This document shows, in pieces, positions 21,300-33,700 of a stretch of 64,000 nt of DNA. The notes beneath the pieces were generated by a model that saw only the letters and a list, made by a program, of their open reading frames with translations, did not search any database and was not told the origin of the DNA. This DNA is from Malania oleifera (Eukaryota > Streptophyta > Magnoliopsida > Santalales > Ximeniaceae): contig NC_080423.1 of the NCBI RefSeq assembly GCF_029873635.1, positions 104,761,773-104,825,772 on the forward strand, in the 5' to 3' direction. Each line of letters starts with the position of its first letter. Positions within the stretch are counted from its first letter, which is position 1. The position numbers and the translations under genes are program-made.

Positions 21300-23706
21300 A
21301 AATAAAATGAATTACAGGCGTGCTGAATCCCACGCTCCTCTTTCCGCGCGTGGTTAGCACTCTCCAAGGAGAGGAAAACTCAATCGCTTTCCAATTTTGC
21401 CCCTGCCCTTCTGAAGATTCCGTGCGGGCACAGGCCGGTGAGGCTGGCAGCGATAAGCGGCCTCGTCAGCGCCTGCAAGGCCGAGTATATTAAGACTTAA
21501 GAGTCTACTCAGTCTGACGTGTCTCGGCATGTCCAATCCATTCCATGTGGCACAAGTTGGTGGTCCTCTCTCGTGCGCGGTGACTATACCATGCAAGAGT
21601 AACTTAATTATGTACATCTTAAAGAATCAAAGATGGATGTGATTGGACTGCCCAATGTAATAAACTCTCCAGTTAAAAATATTCGTAAACTTAAGGAAAG
21701 ATAGGAGCCAAAAAAAAAAATGACACTTATCCTATCTATTTATGAGAATTGGAGGATGTTAACTACGACATCCTAACAAATTCAAACTCCTTTTCTATGG
21801 TTGTAAGGAATAAATGTTGATAGAAAAATGAAACAAAAGGGAAGAGCTGACAATCAATAGAATTGGTAAAAAAAAATCAATTTAGTGTGATATAATATGG
21901 GATAAGAATTCGAAAAAGACAATGGCATCCATTATTTTGAGGGATAAAAATTTTTTGTAGATCAGAATATCGGGAGACAAGGTCTTTATATCTTCTTTAT
22001 TGCAGGCTGAAACATAGGCAATCAGCGAAAACCTTGATTAAGTTATTAATTAAAATTATAATAACTAGCTAATGACATTAACTTTGATGTATGTAATGAT
22101 TGGAAATTTGCCATGGAATGTCCTTTGGACTTCTATTGTGTAAGGATACCATATTAAAAGCTTATCCTATGGGGTTAGTCCCTTTATTAATGAATATAAT
22201 TTGCAGTTTGCTTCAAGTCGAAATTTATGTAAATAATTTTAGAAAATAGAAAGACACAAACTTTTCTTAAAGTTTGACAAAAAGATATGGGCATATCTGA
22301 AGTTTTAAAAAATTTTATAAATGTCATTTTATGTTTTGGTAAAAAAACATTGCCCTTTTTTGAGCAAAAAATTTTATAAATCGCTTTTTAGATTTGGCAA
22401 GAGGATACAAACTTTTAAAATTTTTTACCAAGAAAATTGTAAAAAAGGTACAAGTGTTCCAAAGTATCAAACATATTAAGAGAGGTTTGTAAGATTTTAA
22501 GAACTTTAGAAAAGGTTTTTGTCATACCTTAAAATGGTTTACACAATTTTTTAAACCTCAAAATTAAAAGGTTTACATTTAATTTAAAGGGAGGTGAATG
22601 TCTTTTGTCCTTAGAAGAAAATACAAGTGAAAAATGGGAGGTGTAATTGTTCAAAAATTATATATCAAAAAAATGGTACATTTTTTAAACTTAAGAAAAG
22701 GTATTTTTTGTAAAATTCTATAAAAAAAAACAACTTAAAAGATTTGTACAACTTCAAGATAGTATTTGGGATTTTGAATTTTAAATTTTAGATTACAATT
22801 TTTATGAATCTAAATGAGATTTAATATAACTTTGTATTAAATTTTATTCAAATTTAAATTAAAAATCCATACTACATGCTTAGGAGTTACAAATACAGGG
22901 TAGGGAAAGTTTATATTTTTTACTAAAATCTTTTACGCTTGTTTGGAGAGACTTTCAATTTAAATTTATATCAAAATTTATTCAAATTTATCTAAATTTA
23001 AATTCCCAAATGCATCATTAATTTATATTTTTAGTAAGGACCAATCAAAAACGTCCACGTTGAGGGCACTTTGACCAGATCCACATGGAAGGCAACGATT
23101 GGTTCCGTACAGGAACAGCTTACCAAAAGAATCTCATGCCTGCATTTTTATTTTTATTTTTTTCCAGCATACTTTGAATTTGACCCAAACAGGTACGTAA
23201 CGGCGGCCGGCGGGGTGGGCGGCACTGTGCAATTAAATTAGGAGCACTTTTTTATAAAGGAGTGTTGCTTCTTAGATCTTTCCCTTACATGTTACTTATA
23301 AAAATTCGTGTTTAATTTGTCTTTCATAAATAAAATTTTTAATTATCCCAAATGACAGTAGGTGTCTTTGCCAACTATGATCCATGTGTATTAAATAAAT
23401 CATCGTCTTCATTTAATTTTTTTATTTATTTAAATAAACTAAACTACATATGTAAAATTTTTATTTTTCTTTATAATTCGTAAAATAAATATATTATGGT
23501 TACTTTATGTTCAATATTTTTATGTCGGTCTTATTGAAATGGCTTTGTTAGTATATTTGCTAGTGGGGTACAATTTATTTAAAAATTAAATGCAACTTGG
23601 AATAAAAAATTTTATTTAGTTTCAATTCAAATTTTCAATGAAGTGTTTATTTTTTATTTTTGTATTTATTTTTTCATACTTAGTTTCAATTTTTTTTTTG
23701 TATAAC
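21300..23706. other. Intergenic DNA upstream of BT
   Basis: The first few hundred bases are moderately GC-rich (CGCGCG near 21343; promoter-like). From 21640 it is AT-rich and non-coding. The T-rich block at 22200-22700 resembles 15655-16075. A short GC-rich patch (GGCGGCCGGCGGGG, about 23203-23216) stands out from its AT-rich surroundings, but I cannot assign it. Confidence 0.45.
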
Positions 23707-24793
23707 TGTAACGATCCCAAAAATATTTAAAGATAGTGATCCAAAATAAAATAAAATAAAATAATTAATTAACTAATTAATTAATAATTTACTAATATAA
23801 TATAATTTAATAACATATTAATATAATATAATATAATATTGTAATTATATATATAGAAATCCTTCTCTCCAAAGATGTTAAATTTCCTAAGGGATTATCT
23901 CTCTCTTTGCCTCTCTCTCTCCTTACGTGTCTCCGTCTCTCTCTCCTCGATTTCCTCAGCCAAACATGTGTCGATTGGAGAACGGAAAATACTCTTAGGT
24001 TTCTATCTTTGCCACCAACATTTTAACTGGAGTGGATTTGTGATTAAAATGTTATAGGCACCACTTATTGGATAAGGTAAACTCACTATCTCTCCTCAAT
24101 TTCTTTCAAATCTTCAACCAAATTAACGATCGGATACCACCACAGAGTCCCGGCTTCAATCCTTAACAAATTAATCGGAACAGATTTTAGGTTTGTGCTT
24201 CCTAGGCACTTCTCTTGGGGTGAGATAAGAGAAATAAATTGTCATAAATTTTTATAATTTAACTGATTAAATTGTAATATGAGATCGCAGAGATTATATA
24301 CATGTTTTTCTGAATATTCTGGTATATGGAAATTGAATTTTGGATTATTATTATTATTATGAGTTAATTAAATTGGTATTTGTGAACATAGAGATTTTTA
24401 TAATAATTGTTATTTTAAAGTTGAACCGATCGAATTAAAGTATTTGATTATTAAATTTTAGTATTTGATTATTAAATTATAGTAGTTAATTAAATTAGAT
24501 TTTTAAGAATATATTGGAATTAAGGGATTTGTTTAAATTAGATTTTTGGGGGAAAAAACTTGGTATTATGAGTTTACGAAAAACCCTATAAAAGGTTATA
24601 TATTATTTTTCAGCAAAATCTATATTTTTTTAGGACAATTATCGTATTAAGAATTATTGCTTAAATCGTGTGGCATGAGAAATAATTTTATTATTTAATT
24701 AAAGTTATGAGTTTATGGTTTGATATAATGATATATTGGAAATGTGTTGAAATATATTAATTTATGGAATGGTTGAAAAGAATGCATGTATAG
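23707..24793 (+). repeat. LTR family C, 5' part
   Basis: Starts TGTAACGATCCC. An ATTAATTA-rich U3, a TATA-like ATTATATATATAG (near 23840) and a CT-rich leader follow. Its leader (CTGGAGTGGATTTGTG near 24026) resembles that of LTR A at about 1857-1875. It is cut at 24794 by an LTR of family B. Confidence 0.65.
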
Positions 24794-25390
24794 TGTAACG
24801 ATTCAGAAATTAAAACTATAAATAATTGGGAAATATAATAAATGAAAAGGATAATAAGGGGAAAAAGGAAAGAAATTGCGGAAGGAATAACAGGCCTCGT
24901 CGACGAATGTTCTGTCTTCGTCGATGAGTGTCCTTCTAAGGATCGTCGACGAATTATATTCCTCGTCGATGAAGGAATCTTGAGAGAATAAATTTTAAAC
25001 TCTGAATTTCGTCAACGAAAGTGTCTTCTCATCGATGAAGTATCTTCAGTGGCTCGTCGACGAACCCACGTGTCTTGTCGACGAATCCACGTGGCAGCAG
25101 CGTCTATAAAAAGATCCAAGGTTGCTTCCACGCGAAGAAAATGATTTTTCTTCGTTTCTCTCTCTAGAAATTTGGTTTTTCTCCCTCCTTTCTTCGATTT
25201 CGAGCTGAATTTGACCCGGTTAGACGATTCGGAACCACCACAAGGTTCGTAGGATTGTTCTATATAAGGCTGTAGGAGCTTATTGTTGGTTTGAGAGGTT
25301 TGGGAAACATCCCAAAATCAGGGTAAGTAAGTTATTTTGAGAATTTCTTAACGAATATTGTTATTTGGAGTCAAGAAGTATTAAATAATT
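24794..25390 (+). repeat. LTR family B, first (truncated) copy
   Basis: Starts TGTAACGATTCAG. It carries a palindrome array (24896-25085) and a TATA box (CTATAAAAAG, 25106-25115). It matches 28259-~28850 closely and stops at the tandem duplication joint. Confidence 0.8.
24896..25085 (+). promoter_or_regulatory. TCGTCGACGA palindrome array 4
   Basis: Eight copies: CTCGTCGACGAA (24897), TTCGTCGATGAG (24918), ATCGTCGACGAA (24942), CTCGTCGATGAA (24963), TTCGTCAACGAA (25007), CTCATCGATGAA (25028), CTCGTCGACGAA (25053) and CTTGTCGACGAA (25074). The TATA box follows about 20 bp later. Confidence 0.65.
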
Positions 25391-25606
25391 GTTATTAAAT
25401 TATAGTATTTAATTAAATTAGATTTTTAAGAATATCTTTGAATTAAGGGATTTGTTTAAATTAGATTCTGGGGGAAAAAAACCTGGTATTATGAGTTTGA
25501 GAAAAACCCTATAAAAGGTTATATATTATTTTTCAGCAAAATCTATATTTTTCTAGGACAATTATCATATTAAGAATTATTACTCAAATCGTGTGGCATG
25601 AGAAAT

Positions 25607-27922
25607 TGTAACACCCTGAACCCTTAAACTCAGGTCCGGCGCGTTATACCTGATAATATCTTGATAGATCCATAAGCCATAACATACGCAGCGGAAAACA
25701 TAATCATAATTTCCATATAACATAATACCAAAGTTTACTAATTCTAACTACCAACCATAATAAATTAATCATCCACCAGTATTCAAATATATACATGTCT
25801 CCAAAACATTATCCACTAATACCAATATGTTTCACAACCATCCATATCTTATAAAACTTAAAACATAAATCGTAAAACATAAAATATATATTTCAAAATT
25901 AACATAAAAATATATCATTTTCTCTTTCTATTTACCAAAAATGCTATAAAATCTCGAGCTCTCTAAGCTCGATCTCGAGGAAATCCTGAAAAAGATAATT
26001 TCATATTCGGGTGAGACACATCTCAGTAAGGGAAGAAACAATATATTAAAACAGTGTGTGGCCAACATAAGTTTATATATGACATATTATTTAACATTTG
26101 AAAATCGTTAATATAATTTCTAAAATCATTCCCTAAACCTAATCAAACACATACAAATATTTAACCCACGAGATTACCCGAGGATAGGGGTGATTACCCG
26201 CCCATACAAGTAGCACCCCTCTGCTCTGATATTTAGGCAACTCAAATATCATAGTTAAAGCATACCAGGGCACTCATCTTATTCAGTAAGTCCTTAAGTG
26301 TTAGATTGATCTCGTACTCATACCGTTCAATAATAGCTTATCGGCAAAGGCCTTAAGGATAGGGAAATCTACCTACCCATACAAGTAGGTTTCCTCTGCC
26401 CTAGTACGTTATGCGGCTACTGCCACATCTGTAACTACTAGTGCACTCGCCTTACTCAGCAAACCCTCAAGCGAAAGGTACGCCTCGCCTAATCGTAACA
26501 TGTTCTACATACATAAATACTTCTAATATCATAATACATCATTCTTTCCATCGTTATTCAATCATTCACATTATTTCATATTCATAACTTAACATTTCCT
26601 TGTATTTCACTTTAAGTGACTCTTTCCCATTTGTATCATTCACATTTCACATTTCATTTCATTGCATTGTCATTCCTTGTCATTTCATTTCATAACATTT
26701 TCATTTCATTCATTTGTTCTACAGCCGCTCTTTAGCCGCCATTTGTTAGTCCACATAGAAATGCGTTAGAATTTAACATAACTCCTTTTAGCTATCATCA
26801 GTTAGAAATGAGCTAGATCTGTTAACCCGGTTTTTAGCTGTCGTACCTTTACATAGTTGCATTTAACATATACAGGCAACATTGTCCATATCACATTTTA
26901 TTTTCAATGTTTTACTTACTTAACCTGCATCTCATACATTTAACATATATTTGCACAGAATCTCATGCCACACAATTTAACAGTAAAATTCATACATATT
27001 TCTCATAACATAAGTCAACCCATATTTAACATTTATATGCTCAAAATACATTTCATTTCTTATTTAATTCATCAGAAAATTCTTTTCACTTTTATTTGTT
27101 TACTTTCACATATACATAACTATATCGACAATTCTAGGCTCAGAATACATAAATTTTATGGCTGACATTTTAATAATTCACACCAAAACATACATATAAT
27201 ATAACATAAATTATTTCCTTTAATTTAATAAAATCTGATTTAATATATAATTTCTCCTTACATGGTTTCTTGAACCGCCAATAGGGACTCCGAAAAATAC
27301 CTGCGACACTCACCCGGACCTTGAATCAAAAATTCCTAACTCCAATAAATTATTCCTGAATAAAATATTATTTAAATATTTCCTAAGCTCTTAAATACCC
27401 AATAAATAAATATACCCTTAAATTTAGTCAAATTGCCAAATTTCTCAAATCTCACTCTCGCTTTGGAGTAGGGTCTAGAAAATCCCAATTGAAAAATTAC
27501 CTACGCCAAAATGACGATAACGACGATTAGGACCCGGTGGTGGTGTATGATCGTTGATTTAACAGCATATTAACATCAAAATTGAGAAAATTGGGAAAAA
27601 TTACCTTTCCCCAAGAGCAGTACCTAAACCGTTCCTATGAAAAATTTGCTCAAATAGAAATGTCGGCAGCGGAACCAGGAATCCAACGGCACCTTCCGTT
27701 TCCTAATCCGCTGCAAACTAGTCGAGAAATTGAGAGAAGGAGACGGATGCTCGCAGAGAATAGCTGGAGAAATGCAGAGAGAAAAGGAGACGGAAGCTAC
27801 TAGTTCACGCTTCTTTAATCTTCTCTTATCCTTTTTTTTTTTTTACCTTTTTCTTTTAACTTACTTAACTTACCTTATATATATATATACATTAAACTTA
27901 TACTTTAACTTTTATATATATC

Positions 27923-27955
<33 letters not shown>

Positions 27956-28143
27956 CTTTATTCTATTTTTTTTACTATTTATTTAGTTATTTAATTTAAT
28001 AACATTTAATTAATTCATTAATTAATTAATAATTTTTTTTTATACTACTTATTTTTATTTGTTTATTTAATACATTAATTTAATAGTCTTTAACCAATTA
28101 ATTAATTAATAATTTTAATTAATTTTTTTTCCTGATTATTACA
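25607..28143 (-). mobile_element. Solo LTR of family A, minus orientation (2537 bp)
   Basis: The plus strand reads TGTAACACCCTG...GATTATTACA. The reverse complement runs TGTAATAATC...GGGTGTTACA and matches LTR 1340-3864 in order and length. It is flanked by GAAAT (25602-25606) and AAAAT (28144-28148), a 5-bp target duplication with one mismatch. The same target sequence is uninterrupted in the other duplicated unit (near 24680). No internal region is present, so it is a solo LTR left by LTR-LTR recombination. Confidence 0.92.
27912..27955. repeat. (TA)n microsatellite
   Basis: TA run in the U3 region of the minus-orientation solo LTR A. Confidence 0.9.
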
Positions 28144-28258
28144 AAAATAATTTTATTTTTTAATTAAAGTTATGAGTTTATGGTTTGATATAATGATATA
28201 TTGGAAATGTATTGATATATATTATTTTCTGGAATTGTTAAAAAGAATGCATGTATAG

Positions 28259-29925
28259 TGTAACGATCCAGAAATTAAAACTATAAATAATTGGGAAATA
28301 TAATAAATGAAAAGGATAATAAGGGGAAAAAGGAAAGAAATTGCAGAAGGAAAAACAGGCCTCGTCGACGAATGTTCTGTCTTCGTTGACGAGTGTCCTT
28401 TTAGGGATCGTCGACGAATTCTGTTCCTCGTCGACGAAGGAATCCCAAGAGAGTAAATTTTAAACTCTGAATTTCATTGACGAAAGTGTTTTCTCGTTGA
28501 CGAAGTATCTTCAGTGGCTCATCGAAGAACCCACGTGTCTCGTCGACGAATCCACGTGGCAGCAGCGTCTATAAAAAGGTCAAAGGTTGCTTCCACACGA
28601 AGAAAATGATTTTTCTTCGTTTCTCTCTCTAGAAATTCAGTTTCTCTCCCTTCTCTCTTTGATTTCAGGCTGGATTTGACCTGATTTGACGATCCGGAAC
28701 CACCACAAGGTTCGTAGGATCGTTCTTTGTAAGGTTGTAGAAGCTGATCATTGGTTTGAGAGGTTTGGGAAATATCCCAAAATCAGGGTAAGTAAATTAT
28801 TTTGGGAATTTCTTAACAAATATTGTTATTTGGAGTCTAAAAAGTATTAAATAAGCATTTTTCTTAAGATTTGAGTCAATTGGGGTTTATTTAATTAAAC
28901 TAGGGTTTTTCATTTAAGGTCCAAGTGAACGTCACGAGTATCGGTTTGGGGTCCTGTCGGCGTAGTTTAAAAGTCAGGGAAGGAATCTCTACGTATTTTG
29001 TGGAACGGATCTTTGTTTTGAGGTTTTCGGGTTTTGACCAAAAAATCGAGGTAAGACTCAGTTTTCAGTTCCATTTCGGTAAATCTGTAAAGAGTAAGAT
29101 TATAAGTAATTATCGTACTGTGATTTATAGGTTTTGGGAACTCAGTTCGTTGTTTAGTGTTCGGCTCTATATCCGAGGGTGTGAAAGACTACCTGCTAGT
29201 GGCAAGAGTGTCCGACTCTATATCCGAGAGCGTGAAATATCACCTCTTACCGGCTGATCACCAAAGGGTGTGGATCCACCAGATATACCGGTACGATTCC
29301 ATGGGAGCCTGGGGCTATGCCATGTGTTGGGGACTCCGTGTAATGTGGGTCGGCTTCGTGCCAAAGGGTGTGATGACATTGGGTTGCTTGATCATGTGTG
29401 TGTTGAGAACTATACTAGAACTGTTTTGAAGAAATTCTGGAAATGAACTGTGTATATTTTATGTCATGATAACACTCATATGCCACACACCAATATAACC
29501 TGATTCTACCTTACTAAGATGTGTCTCACCCCTATCATACGTACATGTTTTCAGGTCTTTCAAGTAACTGGAACTAGCATCCTAGTGTTGGGAGCGTGGT
29601 GGTTGGTTTATTGCGTAGAGTATTGGTGTAAGTACTTGGACTATGACAGGGTTGTCATTTTGGGTATTGTTGGCACCCTGGGTTATGTTTTGTATTATGG
29701 AGCTTAGACTCTATTCGTATAGACTTTGGTATGGTATTATATATGCATGAAATGAACTTTTCTGCTTCATATATGTCGTGTATGTGAATGTGTAGAGGGT
29801 GTACGGGAACCCCACGGGGTCGGACCCTCATTCATTATAGTAGCATGTGTGTTTTTATATGATACAGGGACAGGTTAGGTTACTATATCACACCTTGGGG
29901 CCATTGTAGGGTTCGGGTCGTGACA
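28259..29925 (+). repeat. 5' LTR of Gypsy element B (1667 bp)
   Basis: Starts TGTAACGATCCAG and ends GGTCGTGACA. A primer-binding site begins at 29929. It has a palindrome array (28361-28551), a TATA box (CTATAAAAAG near 28569), a CT-rich leader (28616-28660), a degenerate repeat of 'CTCTATATCCGAG(G/A)GYGTG' (29164 and 29216) and the 'AAGATGTGTCTCACCCC' block (29516 on). Confidence 0.88.
28361..28551 (+). promoter_or_regulatory. TCGTCGACGA palindrome array 5
   Basis: Eight copies match array 4 position for position but differ in their decayed sites. For example TTCGTTGACGAG (near 28382) replaces TTCGTCGATGAG, and CTCATCGAAGAA (near 28518) replaces CTCGTCGACGAA. Confidence 0.65.
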
Positions 29926-29928
29926 GCT

Positions 29929-29940
29929 TGGTATCAGAGC
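29929..29940 (+). other. Primer-binding site of Gypsy element B
   Basis: TGGTATCAGAGC, 3 bp after the LTR end; complementary to initiator-methionine tRNA. Confidence 0.92.
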
Positions 29941-32414
29941 TAACTAGGTTTTTAGGTCTTGTAGACTTAGTTATACGTTAATATGTGTACATATAAGAGT
30001 ATAAGAGGTAAAAAAAAAAGGTAGAATAGGCCGAGGGTTGTTTTATTGCTAGACAGGGACTCGTTGGCGGTGTTCTGTGTTTTTCCTCGAATGACGATTT
30101 CAGTAAAATCACGGCAAACCATTGATGGTTTCGTGTCGGTGTGATAGGACAGACCTGGACCCGCAATAATTGTGTAAACTATATATGACGTAGGAATTCT
30201 AATCGATTCCTATTTTATTTTTCATAATGGAGCCCAAGGATAACAACTTGGATAGTGGCTCCGAGAGGACTGCGAGTGATGAGTCTCCTTCAATGCCTCG
30301 AGGGTTGACTAGGCGTGTTATGCGGGAGATCGGGTGGAATGTTAGGATACGTGAACATTCTCCTACCGCTGCAGGTTGTACCATCAAGAGGTTCATATGT
30401 ATGCACCCTCCGATGTTATTAGGAGGACCCAATCCGATGATAGCAGAGGACTGGGTTGAGAAGACCGAAAGGATTATAGAGGTTCTACACTGCACGGATA
30501 AGCAGAGAGTCATCTACACTACCTTCCAGCTATTTTGGGAGGCTGGGCGATGGTGGATTGCGGTGAGTCTGCTGGAGAAGCAGAGAGTCGGTCCAACATA
30601 GATGACGTGGAGCCGTTTCAAGGAAGTGTTCTTTGAGAGATGCCTCCTGACCTCCACACACGATGTAAAGGTGGATGAGTTATCTGTTCTAATACAGGGA
30701 GATATGACGGTGCAGGGGTATGCTGTCGGTATATAGAGCTATTGTCACGCCCGAACCCGCAGATGGGTCTCAGGTGTGATATAGTAATCTAACCTGTTTC
30801 TGTATCAATTCAAACATATATGATACAATACAATAAGAGGGTCCGGCCCTATGGGGTACACAGATGCCCTATACACATACACATATACATTCATACTCAT
30901 CAGTTACGCAGCGGAAAATGTTTCATCTATCTATATAACATATCATACTGGAGTCTATACAAAGTTAGGATACACGAACCCATACAATACTAAGGTATAC
31001 AATCCCATAAATATCGTACATACTCTGTGTGTCTACAAAAAACCATCACGACAACCCGATTACAAAATTTCGTACCTAATCAGGTACTAACATCAGCTAA
31101 TGACACCCCCGCTTCTGATTGTGAGGATGCTAATTACGGCTACTTGATGAACTTGAAAACATTGTACGTACATTCGGGGTAAGACACTTCTCAATAAGGA
31201 AGAAAGCAGGTTATATCAGTGTGTGGCATACCAGTGTTATTTTACGCAAAAGATAACACTATACAATACGATACAGTTCGAAAACATTTCCATACAGTTC
31301 CATACAGTTTCAGTATTTTCAAAAATTCATTCCAGTACATACGTTACCCAAAACACATGGTCAATGTCGTCACACTAATACGCAATTACGCTATGAAACT
31401 CGAAGCTTCACAACGATTATATTGCCAATACGATGTAACTCACACTAGTACGCAACTACTCCATGAACCCAAAGCTTCACAGCGATTACATTGCTAATAC
31501 GCAACTACTCCATGAAACCCGAAACTTCATAGTGATTACATTGTTAATACAGTGTAGCTCACACCCCTTGGTGACCAGCCGAGATACGTAGTAATATTTC
31601 ACACCCTCGGATATAGAGCCGGACACTCTCATCCACGGTTTTCACATCGATACATGGCATAGCGTACGGTAATTAGCCGCCACATAGCTGTTTCGGCATA
31701 CAGTAATTAGCCACCCCTAGCAGATTTCACAAAAACCTAGAATCATTTTTGGAACTCACATTCCTATACTCATTAGTGTATGGTAATTAGCCGCCACTAG
31801 CTGTTTTACAAATACCTGGAACAATTACATACAACCATACATACCACACTTATTTGATTTATGGAAAATCATATCGTTCTCTAATTGAAGTATACAACTT
31901 TATACAAATATGGATAACAGTCATCTCAATAATACAGTTTAAACAAAACAAACCGTTTTCCAAACAAAGCAGAGATGATACCCGAAATCCCAAAATTTTT
32001 TCAAAAATTGTAACTCAAAAATATCATATTTTACCTAATAGATTTCCCCAAATAAGTTACCAAAACATACATACGATCGTAACCGACAAGCTTACCGATC
32101 CCGATTTCGAAAATAAACTGATATAAACTGAATCCCCTTACCTTAACCCGAATTCCAACTACGAACTCTACGGTCCCCAAAACTACGAACCAAGACTCCC
32201 AAACCTACAAAGTACAGTACAATACATGCTTACAATTCATACTACTACACATATTTTGAATCAGAAAGAAAAACCGAGCCTTACCTCGATTTTGTCCCGA
32301 AACACGAAACTGCTCGAACAAAAGATTTTGATTCGCTAGAAACGTAGAGAATTCTTCCCTAATCCTCGCAGTAACGTCAGATTTATGAATCCGGTGATGA
32401 ATGACTACGAAATC

Positions 32415-32441
32415 AAGAGAGAGAGAGAGAGAGCTTCGAGT

Positions 32442-32500
<59 letters not shown>
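32415..32500. repeat. (GA)n microsatellite
   Basis: Two long GA runs separated by CTTCGAGTTATA, in the leader just downstream of the minus-strand TATA box. This is the same place as the GA runs at 12674-12748. Confidence 0.95.
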
Positions 32501-32503
<3 letters not shown>

Positions 32504-32572
32504 AGATATTTGAGATTACTTAGCTCCAAAGCAACCCATTTGGATATTTATAGCCCTTTGAATCAGGTGGAT

Positions 32573-32760
32573 TCGTCAAAAAATTGGTCATTGACGAGTC
32601 CGCCATTACCTTCATCGAAGAGACGGTGGCCTCGTCGATGAGCCGAGGTTCCAGATTTTTCCAAAATCCCTCGGGATCTCCTCGTCGACAAGACACTAAA
32701 TTTCGTTGCCGAGAACAGAAGGGACTTCGTCGACGAACTCTGGCTTTGTCGACGAAGCTT
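32573..32760 (-). promoter_or_regulatory. TCGTCGACGA palindrome array 6
   Basis: About eight copies, including ATTCGTCAAAAA (decayed), TCATTGACGAG, TTCATCGAAGAG, CTCGTCGATGAG, CTCGTCGACAAG, TTCGTTGCCGAG, TTCGTCGACGAA and TTGTCGACGAAG. On the minus strand they lie upstream of a TATA-like CTATAAATAT (32543-32552). Confidence 0.6.
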
Positions 32761-33294
32761 GCCCAAATGACCACTTTACCCTTATTTCAAATATTAAATC
32801 CACATACCACAGTTCGGGTTCTTACAACTATCTCGTTTCCTGTCATGCTTTATCTCGAATGAGTACGAGAAGACTCGGAGGTTCAAGAAGGTCCCGAGGA
32901 AAGACATCCGCAGACTAGTGGGTATGCTGCAGATCCTTAAGTTTTCGATTTTGGTGGATAAGGCCATTGTGATCGATACCGGCATTCGGGAGGATAAGGT
33001 GGATCAGGAACCGAAGAAATGGCCAGTGTCATTTGGTTCTGATCATGGATCATGGAAGAAGAGGAACCATGGCTCAGGTTACCGCTAGAATACCGAGCGA
33101 CAGTGTTCTCAGGTGGATCAGTCACGCGATTGTTGTATCAGGTGCCACAGATGGCATGAAGGTGAGTGCCAGTCATTTGGGGGTAATTGTTACAGCTCGT
33201 GACTGCTGCACACCGAAGAGAGACACGCCTACATCCAGTGTGAACTAGGGTAACAATTGGATACCTCGGGAAACCATCCAGGCAAACACAGTTC

Positions 33295-33700
33295 CAGCGA
33301 GGGTATATTCTTTTACTACAGCGGATGCTAATGGTGTGGGGAATGTAGTGACAGGTAACTTGTTATTCCTTTCAAATAGAGTTGTTGTTTTATTTGATTT
33401 GGTTGCAACCCGTTCTTTTGTATCTGTGAGTTTTGTTAAATAATGTGGGGTTGAGACCCAAGTTATGAATAAGGGGTTATCTGTAGCTACGCCGTTTGGG
33501 AGTGTAACGTCCTGTAAAAGGATGTTGGGAGGCTACCCAGTGGAGATTCAGGGAAGGCTACTACCGGCAAATCTTGTGGTGTATGATATGTCTGGTTTTG
33601 ACGTCATATTGGGGATGAATTGGTTATTCTCCAGTTATGCTGTGATCGATTGTCGAGGAAAGATGGGTAGTATTCAGACCTCCCAAGGAGTAGGAGTATG
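33295..33700 (+). pseudogene. Gypsy aspartic protease remnant (element B)
   Basis: Reads ARVYSFTTADANGVGNVVTG, then VVVLFDLVATRSFVSVSF, a stop, and from 33465 GLSVATPFGS...YPVEIQGRLLPANLVVYDM, SGFDVILGMNWLFSSYAVID. This is the retropepsin region of plant Gypsy polyproteins, which cuts Gag-Pol. The active-site motif, normally D(T/S)GA(T/S), reads DLVAT (Asp codon 33396-33398), so the enzyme would be dead even without the stop. Confidence 0.88.

Larger units (their letters stand above)
24470..28850 (+). repeat. ~920-bp tandem duplication spanning a C/B LTR junction
   Basis: Unit 1 is 24470-25390 (end of C, then the start of B). Unit 2 is 25391-25606 plus 28144-~28850. Unit 2 is split by the 2.5-kb solo LTR at 25607-28143. 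Without that insert the two units match in order and length. Confidence 0.8.
30743..32826 (-). mobile_element. Solo LTR (family B-like), minus orientation, inserted in gag
   Basis: The plus strand starts TGTCACGCCCGAACC and ends GGGTTCTTACA. The reverse complement is TGTAAGAACCC...GGCGTGACA, related to the LTR at 28259-29925. The flanks are GCTAT (30738-30742) and ACTAT (32827-32831), a 5-bp target duplication with one mismatch. Gag reading continues across when it is removed. It contains (GA)n at 32415-32500 and a palindrome array at 32573-32760. Confidence 0.9.
30227..33250 (+). pseudogene. Gypsy gag of element B, split by a solo LTR
   Basis: Gag starts at ATG 30227. It has the retrotransposon gag core: [19 protein letters not shown], then [20 protein letters not shown], a GRWW motif, then (after a stop at 30599-30601) TWSRFKEVFFERC and QGDMTVQGYAV up to 30742. 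The frame then breaks for a 2.08-kb solo LTR. It resumes after 32826 with LIPNEYEKTRRFKK-like sequence, RKDIRRLVGMLQIL and LVDKAIVIDT (to ~33000) and a degenerate Cys-rich end near 33130-33240. Gag forms the virus-like particle in which reverse transcription occurs. Stops, frameshifts and the insert leave it inactive. Confidence 0.88.
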
